From contig JBEBHD010000312.1 in NCBI GenBank assembly GCA_040080915.1, forward strand, positions 1 through 5,155: 5,155 bases of DNA, read 5' to 3'. The translations under genes and the position numbers were made by a program. The stretch is from M3007 sp040080915 (GTDB lineage Bacteria > Bacteroidota > Bacteroidia > Chitinophagales > Saprospiraceae). Position 1 is the stretch's first letter. The number at the start of each line of letters is the position of its first letter. The notes beneath the pieces were generated by a model. The model was given only the letters and a program-made list of their open reading frames with translations, was not told the origin of the DNA and searched no databases. Shown one piece after another: positions 1-5,155 of the stretch.

Positions 1-51
1 GTGGTGGTGGGCGAAAAAATGACACGCGTTCGTTATAGAAATTTGTTAGTC

Positions 52-570
52 ATGCAACTCAAAATATTTCGGGTACCTTCCGTGGGCAATGCGCTTTTGG
101 AGGAAGAAATGAACGTTTTTTTGCGCAGCAAAAAAATCTTGAAGGTGGACTGCTACTTGTCCCAAGAGCCGATGGGTGCAGCGTGGTGCGTCTGCATCCA
201 GTATCTGGAAGAAGGGCGCGGCCCGAAGGGCAAGAGCGACGTGGACTGGCGGGAAAAACTGCCTCCTGACATATTCGCGCGCTTTGCGCATCTGCGCGAG
301 CTGCGCAAAGTATTGGCCGAACGGGAAGGCGTACCGCCTTACGCGGTGTTCAACAACGAAGAACTGGCCAACATCTCCCAGATGGAAAAGCCCTCCCGTG
401 CTGAGATGCTAAAGATCAAAGGCATCGGCGAGCAAAAAATGGACAAGTACGGCGTAGCGTTTCTGGAGGAGATGAAAAAGATGCTCGAAAATGCGCCGGA
501 AGTGCCGGAGTCTGCCACCAGCAAAAACACCCTGTTCGATGCCGAGGAAGAAAGCGAACCACCTTTTTGA
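52..570 (+). CDS. HRDC-domain DGR accessory protein
   Basis: A 172-residue protein, probably the nucleic-acid-binding accessory factor of the retroelement. The C-terminal half (about residues 73-145) is a recognisable HRDC domain: a helix with FAHLRELRKVLAEREGVPPY, then NNEELANIS, then LKIKGIGEQKMDKYG, the helical motif seen at the ends of RecQ helicases and RNase D. The N-terminal 60 residues (MQLKIFRVP..., NVFLRSKKIL) form a separate small domain that I recognise as typical of HRDC proteins next to DGR reverse transcriptases, where they take the place of the better-known Avd protein. The frame stays open to the window edge (GTG at 1), but I chose ATG 52 because the protein similarity begins at MQLKIF. 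No Shine-Dalgarno site precedes it. The last about 25 residues are acidic and low in complexity. It overlaps the next gene by 32 bases if the RT starts at 539, which implies co-transcription. The HRDC call is firm; its role in mutagenic retrohoming is inferred from position. Confidence 0.86.
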   Translation: MQLKIFRVPSVGNALLEEEMNVFLRSKKILKVDCYLSQEPMGAAWCVCIQYLEEGRGPKGKSDVDWREKLPPDIFARFAHLRELRKVLAEREGVPPYAVFNNEELANISQMEKPSRAEMLKIKGIGEQKMDKYGVAFLEEMKKMLENAPEVPESATSKNTLFDAEEESEPPF

Positions 571-1537
571 GTCCGTGGCCGAGATGGATAACCTGCGGTT
601 GGCCTTTTGGAAGGCTCGCAAGGGGAAATCCTACGCCCGGTCGGTGGAGCATTATCGCTCCGAGCTGGAGAACAACCTCGCCCGCTTGCGCGAACAAATC
701 CTGTGCGGGCAGGTGGAAGTGGGCAACTACCACTTATTCAAAATTTTCGACCCCAAAGAGCGGCAAATCTGCGCGCCAGCCTTTTCGGAGCAGGTGTTGC
801 ACCATGCCCTGATGAACGTGTGCCACGAGTATTTCGAACGGGTGCAGGTATTCGACAGCTATGCCTGTCGACTGGGGAAAGGCACCTACGCGGCGCTCGA
901 CCGGGCAAAGTGTTTTACCGAAAACAACGGATGGTTTTTGAAATTGGACATCCGCAAGTTTTTCGATAGCGTCCACCACGGCGTGTTGAAAAATCAGTTG
1001 GATCGCCGTTTTAAGGACTGGGAAGTCCTGCGGATTTTTGAAAAAATCATAGGCAGCTACCACACAGAACCAGGTCGCGGGCTACCCATCGGCAACCTCA
1101 CCAGCCAGTATTTTGCCAACCACTTCCTCAACGGGCTGGACCATTTCGTCAAAAACGACCTGCGAGCACGGGGCTATGTCCGCTACATGGACGACCTCGT
1201 GTTGTGGCACGACGACAAGCGCTTCCTCAAAAATGCCCTTGCCGAAATAGACGGGCACGTCCAAACCTCGCTGCGTTGCACGCTCAAGCCGCCTTCGCTT
1301 AATCATACGGACCGCGGCCTCACTTTTTTGGGTTACCGCCTATTCCCGGATCGCGTTTTGCTGGCGCAAAACAGCAAAAGACGCTTCATCCGGAAATACC
1401 ACGAGATCGAGCGCAACCGACTGACAGGGAATTGGGACGAAGCATACTGCCAACGCAAGGTACTCCCCCTGCTCGCTTTCGTTCGGCATGCGGATACTTT
1501 GGAATGGCGGAAAAAGATACTTTTGCCCAAAGAATAA
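539..1537 (+). CDS. DGR-type reverse transcriptase
   Basis: A 332-residue reverse transcriptase that would copy the downstream template RNA into adenine-mutagenised cDNA. Visible in order (numbering from ATG 539): N-terminal NLRLAFWKARKGK (about 18-30); ICAPAFSEQVLHHAL (77-91); motif A LKLDIRKFFDS (134-144) with catalytic Asp137; GLPIGNLTSQ (181-190), where DGR enzymes have IGxxxSQ instead of the QGxxxSP of most reverse transcriptases; the YMDD active site (216-219; bases 1184-1195); and TLKPPSLN...LGY (about 248-266). It is short, with no maturase, endonuclease or RNase H domain, as is normal for DGR enzymes. All catalytic carboxylates are present, so it looks active. Start choice: ATG 539 keeps HLFESVAEMDNL, which looks conserved with relatives; ATG 584 would remove the overlap with the HRDC gene, and ATG 491 seems too long. 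Family confidence is very high; start confidence is moderate. Confidence 0.96.
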   Translation: MPRKKANHLFESVAEMDNLRLAFWKARKGKSYARSVEHYRSELENNLARLREQILCGQVEVGNYHLFKIFDPKERQICAPAFSEQVLHHALMNVCHEYFERVQVFDSYACRLGKGTYAALDRAKCFTENNGWFLKLDIRKFFDSVHHGVLKNQLDRRFKDWEVLRIFEKIIGSYHTEPGRGLPIGNLTSQYFANHFLNGLDHFVKNDLRARGYVRYMDDLVLWHDDKRFLKNALAEIDGHVQTSLRCTLKPPSLNHTDRGLTFLGYRLFPDRVLLAQNSKRRFIRKYHEIERNRLTGNWDEAYCQRKVLPLLAFVRHADTLEWRKKILLPKE

Positions 1538-1554
1538 AGGTCAACCCTCGAAAA

Positions 1555-1690
1555 GGCTCGAACCGCGTTTTGCGCGGCGGCTCGTGGATCAACAATCCGC
1601 AGAACTGCCGGGTCGCCAACCGCAACAACAACGATCCGACGAACCGCAACAACAAAATCGGTTTCCGGCTCGCGGCTTCGCCTTCCAGCT
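1555..1690 (+). repeat. DGR template repeat (TR), non-coding
   Basis: The sequence template of the DGR, starting 17 bases after the RT stop. Read in the frame containing CGC at 1564 it gives RVLRGGSWINNPQNCRVANR, then NNNDPTNRNNKIGFRLA. This is the C-terminal core of an FGE-sulfatase/C-type-lectin-fold target (RVxRGGSW ... CRVAxR ... GFRLA), but no start codon or full domain goes with it. The hallmark is adenine loading: from 1588 to 1659 I count 28 A against 6 T in 72 bases, with ten Asn codons (nine AAC, one AAT). Asn codons are favoured in TRs because changing their first two bases samples many residues while avoiding stops. The GC-rich part from about 1661 (encoding GFRLA and beyond) probably holds the counterpart of the initiation-of-mutagenic-homing site. 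Exact ends cannot be fixed without the matching VR, which is not in the window; the 3' end may extend to about 1720. Confidence 0.9.
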
Positions 1691-1731
1691 CACAGGCCCG
1701 GTCGTGTACGACCTCCACTGAACAGAGGGTT

Positions 1732-1757
1732 GTCCCGCTCCTGGCCAAAGCCGGGAC
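1732..1757 (+). other. GC-rich hairpin downstream of the TR
   Basis: GTCCCG at 1732-1737 pairs with CGGGAC at 1752-1757 around a 14-base loop that could pair further (GGC/GCC at 1743-1752, in competition with the outer stem). There is no T-tract after it, so it is not itself a terminator. It lies in the non-coding stretch between the TR and the terminator. It may be part of the folded template RNA, which in characterised DGRs extends beyond the TR and takes part in cDNA priming. That role is inferred from position only. Confidence 0.4.
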
Positions 1758-1770
1758 GAATAGTGTTCAC

Positions 1771-1817
1771 AGGCGGCAGGGCAAGTAGTTTTGGTCGAAC
1801 GTTCTGCCGCCTTTTTT
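1771..1817 (+). terminator. Intrinsic terminator after the RT-TR unit
   Basis: AGGCGGCAG (1771-1779) is perfectly complementary to CTGCCGCCT (1804-1812), giving a nine-pair, mostly GC stem. The run of six T (1812-1817) follows directly. The loop is long (24 bases, 1780-1803). It sits after the template repeat and 14 bases before the ATG of the LRR-Roc-COR-TIR gene. It would therefore end the HRDC-RT-TR transcript and define the 3' end of the template RNA, separating retroelement transcription from the downstream pair. Confidence 0.72.
1786..1793 (+). promoter_or_regulatory. Possible Bacteroidota -7 element (TAnnTTTG)
   Basis: TAGTTTTG matches the Bacteroidota sigma-factor -7 consensus TAnnTTTG exactly. 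It lies 38 bases before the ATG at 1832, giving a plausible leader of about 30 bases. It falls inside the loop of the terminator, so the downstream pair could start transcription where the DGR transcript stops. The upstream -33 TTTG box is poor (TGTTC near 1764), and an eight-base partial consensus can occur by chance. Confidence 0.28.
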
Positions 1818-1831
1818 ACCAATGATTCAAT

Positions 1832-4702
1832 ATGCAAAACGCCAACACATCCAACTCTGACCTCTCCCGCCACCTTAGCCAGCCGCTGTATTCCTGCGCC
1901 GATTGGGCGGAGTTCCTTCGCTCCGGCGCACGCAACACCTGCCTCGCCGACGAAAACGGCAACCTGCTCGCCCTTGACGTGCAGGTGGAAAACCAGCAAG
2001 TGCTCGATCTCTCGGCCTTCGACCTGCGGGAACTACGCTGGCTGAACGTGAGCGAGACAGAGGGCCTGACCAGCCTCCTGCTGCCCGATTCCATGCCCGA
2101 ACTCGTTCGTCTCGATGCGAGCCGCTGTGCGCTGGCCGGGATAGACCTGCCCGCTGATGCCTTTTCGCGGCAGTTTTTGGGGGATATGCCTCGCACGGTG
2201 CCGAGTTTGTATCTGCAAAAAAACAAATTGCAATCGGTGCGTTTTCGCGGTGCGTGCCGGGGGCTGGAGTTGATGGATTTGAGCGGCAACGAAATGACGG
2301 TTTTCCACCTGCCTGCCGGTTTCGACCGCCTCACCTACCTCTACCTGAACAACAACTCCGATCTCGCCGACCTCGCGTTTTACGCTCCGCCGCGCCTGCT
2401 TGACACCCTGCACCTTCGCGGCTGCAAACTCGATTTGCTGCCCCACAACGTACTCTCGTTCGGCAATCTGGACAGCCTGTACCTGCACAGCAATCCGCTG
2501 TCCAGCCTGAAACCCGGGGTAGTGCCTGCTGGCGAATATGACAACGCCTGGCCTGCCGTGCGTGCCTACTTCGAAGAACTGGCCCAGGGCATGGTGACCA
2601 ACGAGCGCGTGAAAATTATCGTGGTCGGCAACGGCCGGGTAGGCAAAACCTCCCTGCTGCGCCGCCTGGGCGGCGAGCCGTTCAACGCCCGGGAGCCGTA
2701 CACCCACGGCATCCGTCTCGGCACACTGGACAAGTCCAAACTGCCCGACGTGCATACCGCCGGCCTGCAAGCACAGGTATGGGACTTCGGCGGACAGGAG
2801 ATTTTTTACGCCACCCACCAGTTTTTTCTTTCCGAGGACGCGCTCTACATCCTCGCCTGGACCCACGAGGACAATGTGCGCCCGCACCGCGAGCGCGATG
2901 TCAGTGACTTGCCTGACGACGAGCGCTTCCAGCCCAATGAATACTGGCTCGAAAACATCCGCCACCGCGGCGGCACCAAGTGCCCCATCGTGATGGTGCA
3001 GACACACTACAAAGTGAAGCGCTCGACCTGCAATGAGGACGACCTGCTGAAAAACTACGGTGCCCTGTGCTTCAACTTCGATGCTGCCGAGGAGAACCTC
3101 GGCCTGTCGGACATCCGGGCGGCCATCTGCCAAAAACTGAAGAGCGACATCCCCTTCCTCGGCGGTGATGTGCCCGCATCGTACGACCGCTGTATCGGAA
3201 TACTGGAAAAACTGCGCGGGCAGCCGCCACGCATGACCAAGGCCGACTTTGAGCGCGAAGTGTGCGCCGCAGCGGGCGTTTTGCCGGGCAATGAAACCGA
3301 GGCCCTCGGATACCTGCACCGCACAGGAGCGGTGGTGTGGTTTTCGGGCGAGAAAGACCTGAAAGATACGGTGTTCACCGACCCGAACTGGCTCACCGAG
3401 CAAGTGTACCGGCTCATCAACAACGAACTGCGCACCACCAGCGGGTGCTTCGATGCGGAATACCTGCTCCGGCATCTGCCCGCTTTCACCGAGGCGGAGC
3501 GTGTGCAGTTCCTCGAACTGCTCAAAACCTTCGGCCTCATTTTCGAGACCAAAAAAGAAGTTCAAGAAGAAGGGCATAACAAAATCAAAACGGTGTTCAT
3601 CGCACCCAACTACCTGCCCGAGGTCTTGTCATCCGACGCGCTGACGCTGTTGAACTCCCACCAGCGGGCGCTGACACCGGCGTTCCGGTTTGCGTTTCCA
3701 AGGTTTATGCCTGATAACGTGATGGTCAACTTCCTGAGTCGCTACGGCCCGTACTCCGACCAGTTGTACTGGAAAAACGGCATCTTTTTTACCAACGAAA
3801 TCGGCCATCGTGCCTTGGTCAAACGCGAAGGCAACACCCTCGACGTGCTGGCCGAAACGGGCGAAGCCGCGCGCATCCTTACCGCTGAAATCTGCCACGC
3901 CTTTGCCAAACTCAGCGGCAACGCCAATGCCGAACTGCGCGTGGCAGACCGCACCGTGTCGTGGCAGGCACTGACCAAGGCAGTCGCACAAGGCGCAGAA
4001 GACGTGCCCGACGTGGACGGGAACTACACAAAAGTGGCGCATTTTGCCCACCTGCTCGGCGGGGGCGATGGTATGCCGCACCGGGGCGCTCTGCAACTGG
4101 TGAAGCCAACAGTGTACTTGTCGTACGCTTGGGCCGATACCCAAGAAACCGGAGAGAGCCGGGAGGCCATTGTGCGCGACCTGATCGCGGCTCTGGAGCA
4201 GGACGGCCGATTCGAACTGAAGTACGACAAGCAGGATGCCACCTACCGGCGCTCTATCGCGGAGTTCGAGCGCGAGATCGGGCGGGCCGAGCGCATCGCC
4301 GTGGTGGTGAGCGACAAGTACCTGAAATCCGTCCATTGCATGTACGAACTGCTGCAAATCTTCCGCAAATCCGGCTCCGAGGCGGTGGCATTTCGGGAGA
4401 AGATTTTCCCAATCGTGCAGGAGGACGCGAAAAAGATTTACGATGAAATTGACCGCTTGGATTATGTGGAATATTGGCAGGAAAAATGCCAAAAACTGGA
4501 AGAAAAGATAAACAGATTAGGCCTAACAGCCACCAGAGATGCCGTGAAGGACTTCGACAAGTACTCTGAAATTATGACCAGCATGGGCCGGTTGGCCGGT
4601 GTGATTGCCGACCTGAACACCCTCTCCCCGCACCTGCTGTCGGCAAACAATTTTGAGGAAATCAAACGGGCCTTGCTCGAAAAACCCACGTATTCACCAT
4701 GA
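1832..4702 (+). CDS. LRR-Roc-COR-TIR (ROCO GTPase) protein
   Basis: A 956-residue multidomain signalling protein, probably cytoplasmic (no signal peptide or membrane segment seen). Residues about 55-230 are irregular leucine-rich repeats (LRWLNVSE, LELMDLSGN, LTYLYLNNN, LDSLYLHSN). About 258-440 is a Roc GTPase: P-loop GNGRVGKTS (266-274; bases from 2627) and G3 WDFGGQE (317-323). The usual G4 position reads THYK (391-394) and lacks the guanine-reading Asp. About 440-700 is the COR region (FTDPNWLTEQVYRLIN at 515-530; FAFPRFMPDNVM near 620-631). A TIR domain starts at about 757 (KPTVYLSYAWADT), continues with LKYDKQDATYRRSI and IAVVVSDKYLKS, and has CMYELLQIF with Glu839 at the catalytic position of NAD-cleaving TIRs. 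The C-terminal tail belongs to this TIR subtype. ATG 1832 has no Shine-Dalgarno site; an A/T-rich leader precedes it. Its TGA overlaps the next start (ATGA). Inferred role: a switch that senses a partner or ligand through the LRRs and triggers TIR output. Confidence 0.93.
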   Translation: MQNANTSNSDLSRHLSQPLYSCADWAEFLRSGARNTCLADENGNLLALDVQVENQQVLDLSAFDLRELRWLNVSETEGLTSLLLPDSMPELVRLDASRCALAGIDLPADAFSRQFLGDMPRTVPSLYLQKNKLQSVRFRGACRGLELMDLSGNEMTVFHLPAGFDRLTYLYLNNNSDLADLAFYAPPRLLDTLHLRGCKLDLLPHNVLSFGNLDSLYLHSNPLSSLKPGVVPAGEYDNAWPAVRAYFEELAQGMVTNERVKIIVVGNGRVGKTSLLRRLGGEPFNAREPYTHGIRLGTLDKSKLPDVHTAGLQAQVWDFGGQEIFYATHQFFLSEDALYILAWTHEDNVRPHRERDVSDLPDDERFQPNEYWLENIRHRGGTKCPIVMVQTHYKVKRSTCNEDDLLKNYGALCFNFDAAEENLGLSDIRAAICQKLKSDIPFLGGDVPASYDRCIGILEKLRGQPPRMTKADFEREVCAAAGVLPGNETEALGYLHRTGAVVWFSGEKDLKDTVFTDPNWLTEQVYRLINNELRTTSGCFDAEYLLRHLPAFTEAERVQFLELLKTFGLIFETKKEVQEEGHNKIKTVFIAPNYLPEVLSSDALTLLNSHQRALTPAFRFAFPRFMPDNVMVNFLSRYGPYSDQLYWKNGIFFTNEIGHRALVKREGNTLDVLAETGEAARILTAEICHAFAKLSGNANAELRVADRTVSWQALTKAVAQGAEDVPDVDGNYTKVAHFAHLLGGGDGMPHRGALQLVKPTVYLSYAWADTQETGESREAIVRDLIAALEQDGRFELKYDKQDATYRRSIAEFEREIGRAERIAVVVSDKYLKSVHCMYELLQIFRKSGSEAVAFREKIFPIVQEDAKKIYDEIDRLDYVEYWQEKCQKLEEKINRLGLTATRDAVKDFDKYSEIMTSMGRLAGVIADLNTLSPHLLSANNFEEIKRALLEKPTYSP

Positions 4703-5155
4703 TCACCGAAACCCTCCTCGCCACCGCCCCCACACCCATCCTGCTCGCCATTGGCGGGCACACGTTCCTCATGGTGCCCGTGCGGGGCGGCATATTTGAC
4801 ATGGGCGACGAGGATTTGTGGGAAGCCTGCCGCCCGGTGCATCCGGTGCAGTTGGATAATTTTTGGATTGGGCAGTTTCCGGTGACGCAGGCGCTGTGGC
4901 GGGCGGTAAGCCTCACCCCAGCCCTCTCCAGAGGAGAGGGAGTAGGCCTTGACCCCGATCCTTCTTTTTTCAAAGGCGACCAGCGCCCTGTGGATCGGGT
5001 ATCGTGGAAGGACACCGAGGTTTTTCTCGAAAAACTCAACGAACTGCAACCCGGCTGGAATTTTCGCCTGCCCACGGAGGCGGAGTGGGAGTATGCGGCC
5101 CGGGGCGGGAATTCGGCGTACAGTGACCGGGTGACTGGAAGTCACCCGGTCCCTA
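4699..5155 (+). CDS. FGE-sulfatase-fold protein, partial; likely DGR target
   Basis: The first 152 residues of a gene that continues past the right edge. It has the N-terminal blocks of the formylglycine-generating-enzyme/sulfatase-modifying-factor fold: MVPVRGGIFDMG (25-36), HPVQLDNFWIGQFPVTQALW (48-67), PSFFKGDQRPVDRVSW (88-103) and NFRLPTEAEWEYAARGG (121-137). Many proteins with this C-type-lectin-like fold are not enzymes, and it is a common scaffold for DGR variable proteins. The region that would match the template repeat (RVLRGGSW ... GFRLA) lies at the C-terminus of this fold, so the VR is expected outside the window. The ATG overlaps the TIR gene's stop (ATGA), which implies translational coupling. 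No signal peptide is evident, which fits a cytoplasmic partner of the TIR protein. Oddities: two palindromic repeats lie in the reading frame, at codons 71-84 and about 143-151. The fold is certain; target status is strong inference. Confidence 0.9.
   Translation, partial: MITETLLATAPTPILLAIGGHTFLMVPVRGGIFDMGDEDLWEACRPVHPVQLDNFWIGQFPVTQALWRAVSLTPALSRGEGVGLDPDPSFFKGDQRPVDRVSWKDTEVFLEKLNELQPGWNFRLPTEAEWEYAARGGNSAYSDRVTGSHPVP
4910..4950 (+). repeat. REP-like palindrome inserted in frame in the FGE gene
   Basis: CCCTCTCC (4922-4929) and GGAGAGGG (4933-4940) form a perfect eight-pair stem with loop AGA. Outer bases (GCCT 4910-4913 with AGGC 4944-4947) extend the symmetry imperfectly. The element reads through as SLTPALSRGEGVGL (codons 71-84), between the conserved blocks ALWRAV and PSFF. 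Relatives of the fold normally have only a few residues there (MGxDP-like). The peptide LTPALSRGEG is one I recognise as the translation of a widespread dispersed palindromic repeat. The reading frame is kept, so the insertion is probably tolerated in a surface loop. Confidence 0.78.
5125..5151 (+). repeat. Perfect 12-bp palindromic hairpin in the FGE gene
   Basis: GACCGGGTGACT (5125-5136) is exactly complementary to AGTCACCCGGTC (5140-5151), with a GGA loop. It reads through as DRVTGSHPV directly after the conserved ARGG block. A perfect 27-base inverted repeat inside a conserved coding domain suggests a second dispersed REP-like element rather than native coding sequence. Its right boundary may lie beyond the window, so I cannot tell whether the reading frame survives. 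Confidence 0.72.

Noticed and set aside
36..45. TAGAAATTTG as a -7 promoter element for the HRDC gene
   Set aside because: The spacing between TA and TTTG is four bases rather than two, and it would leave almost no leader before ATG 52.
1..51. GTG-initiated extension of the HRDC protein into the window edge
   Set aside because: The residues before MQLKIF look unrelated to the family and low in complexity; ATG 52 fits the conserved N-terminus better.
561..572. Programmed frameshift at the T5 run fusing the HRDC protein to the RT
   Set aside because: A five-T run at the stop codon is suggestive, but there is no stimulatory structure visible and an internal ATG gives the RT its own start.
539..1537. 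Group II intron or retron reverse transcriptase
   Set aside because: There is no maturase/thumb or endonuclease domain, no retron VTG-type motif, and the IGNLTSQ motif plus an adjacent adenine-rich template identify a DGR enzyme.
1432..1788. An open frame running from the RT 3' end through the TR, giving an FGE-like peptide
   Set aside because: It has no proper start or FGE N-terminal blocks, and its first part is RT sequence out of frame. The FGE-like stretch is explained by the template repeat.
1822..1860. A 12-residue upstream open frame overlapping the TIR gene start
   Set aside because: It is a short chance ATG in another frame with no ribosome-binding site or attenuator-like codon pattern.
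2033..3577. A 514-codon open frame on the minus strand
   Set aside because: It lies wholly opposite the Roc-COR coding region, has no recognisable domain, and is a typical shadow of GC-rich codon use on the other strand.
4462..5145. A 227-codon minus-strand open frame at the right edge
   Set aside because: It is antisense to the TIR C-terminus and the FGE-fold gene, both of which have strong family motifs on the + strand.

Overview
The window reads as accessory DNA of a Bacteroidota-type bacterium. The evidence is the GC-rich coding sequence whose starts lack Shine-Dalgarno sites, the style of the reverse transcriptase and LRR-Roc-COR-TIR protein, and short GC-rich palindromic repeats of a kind I associate with Saprospiria-like genomes. 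The phylum is an inference; there is no rRNA or other marker gene here. All genes are on the + strand.

Left part (about 52-1720): a diversity-generating retroelement (DGR) core. An HRDC-domain accessory gene overlaps a DGR-type reverse transcriptase (RT) with YMDD and the DGR-specific IGNLTSQ motif. Seventeen bases after the RT stop begins a non-coding template repeat (TR, about 1555-1690). In one frame the TR looks like the C-terminal end of an FGE-sulfatase/C-type-lectin-fold protein, with ten Asn codons, nine of them AAC. In DGRs the template adenines are randomised during reverse transcription and the copy replaces the variable repeat (VR) of a target gene. A GC-rich hairpin and a strong intrinsic terminator (1771-1817) close this unit.

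Right part (1832 to the end): a 956-residue protein with leucine-rich repeats, a Roc GTPase, a COR region and a C-terminal TIR domain. Its stop overlaps (ATGA) the start of an FGE-sulfatase-fold gene that runs off the right edge. The TR encodes the end of exactly that fold, so the partial gene is the best candidate for the diversified target; its VR would lie just beyond the window.

Working model (inference): the FGE-fold protein is a hypervariable recognition module, the LRR-Roc-COR protein is a nucleotide-dependent switch, and the TIR domain, which keeps its candidate catalytic Glu, is the toxic NAD-consuming output. Together they would form a self-diversifying immune-like or conflict system. 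Two palindromic repeats have entered the FGE-fold gene in frame. The system's class resembles DGR-linked conflict systems already proposed from comparative genomics; the Roc-COR-TIR switch coupled to an FGE-fold target and an HRDC-type DGR is the part most worth checking.
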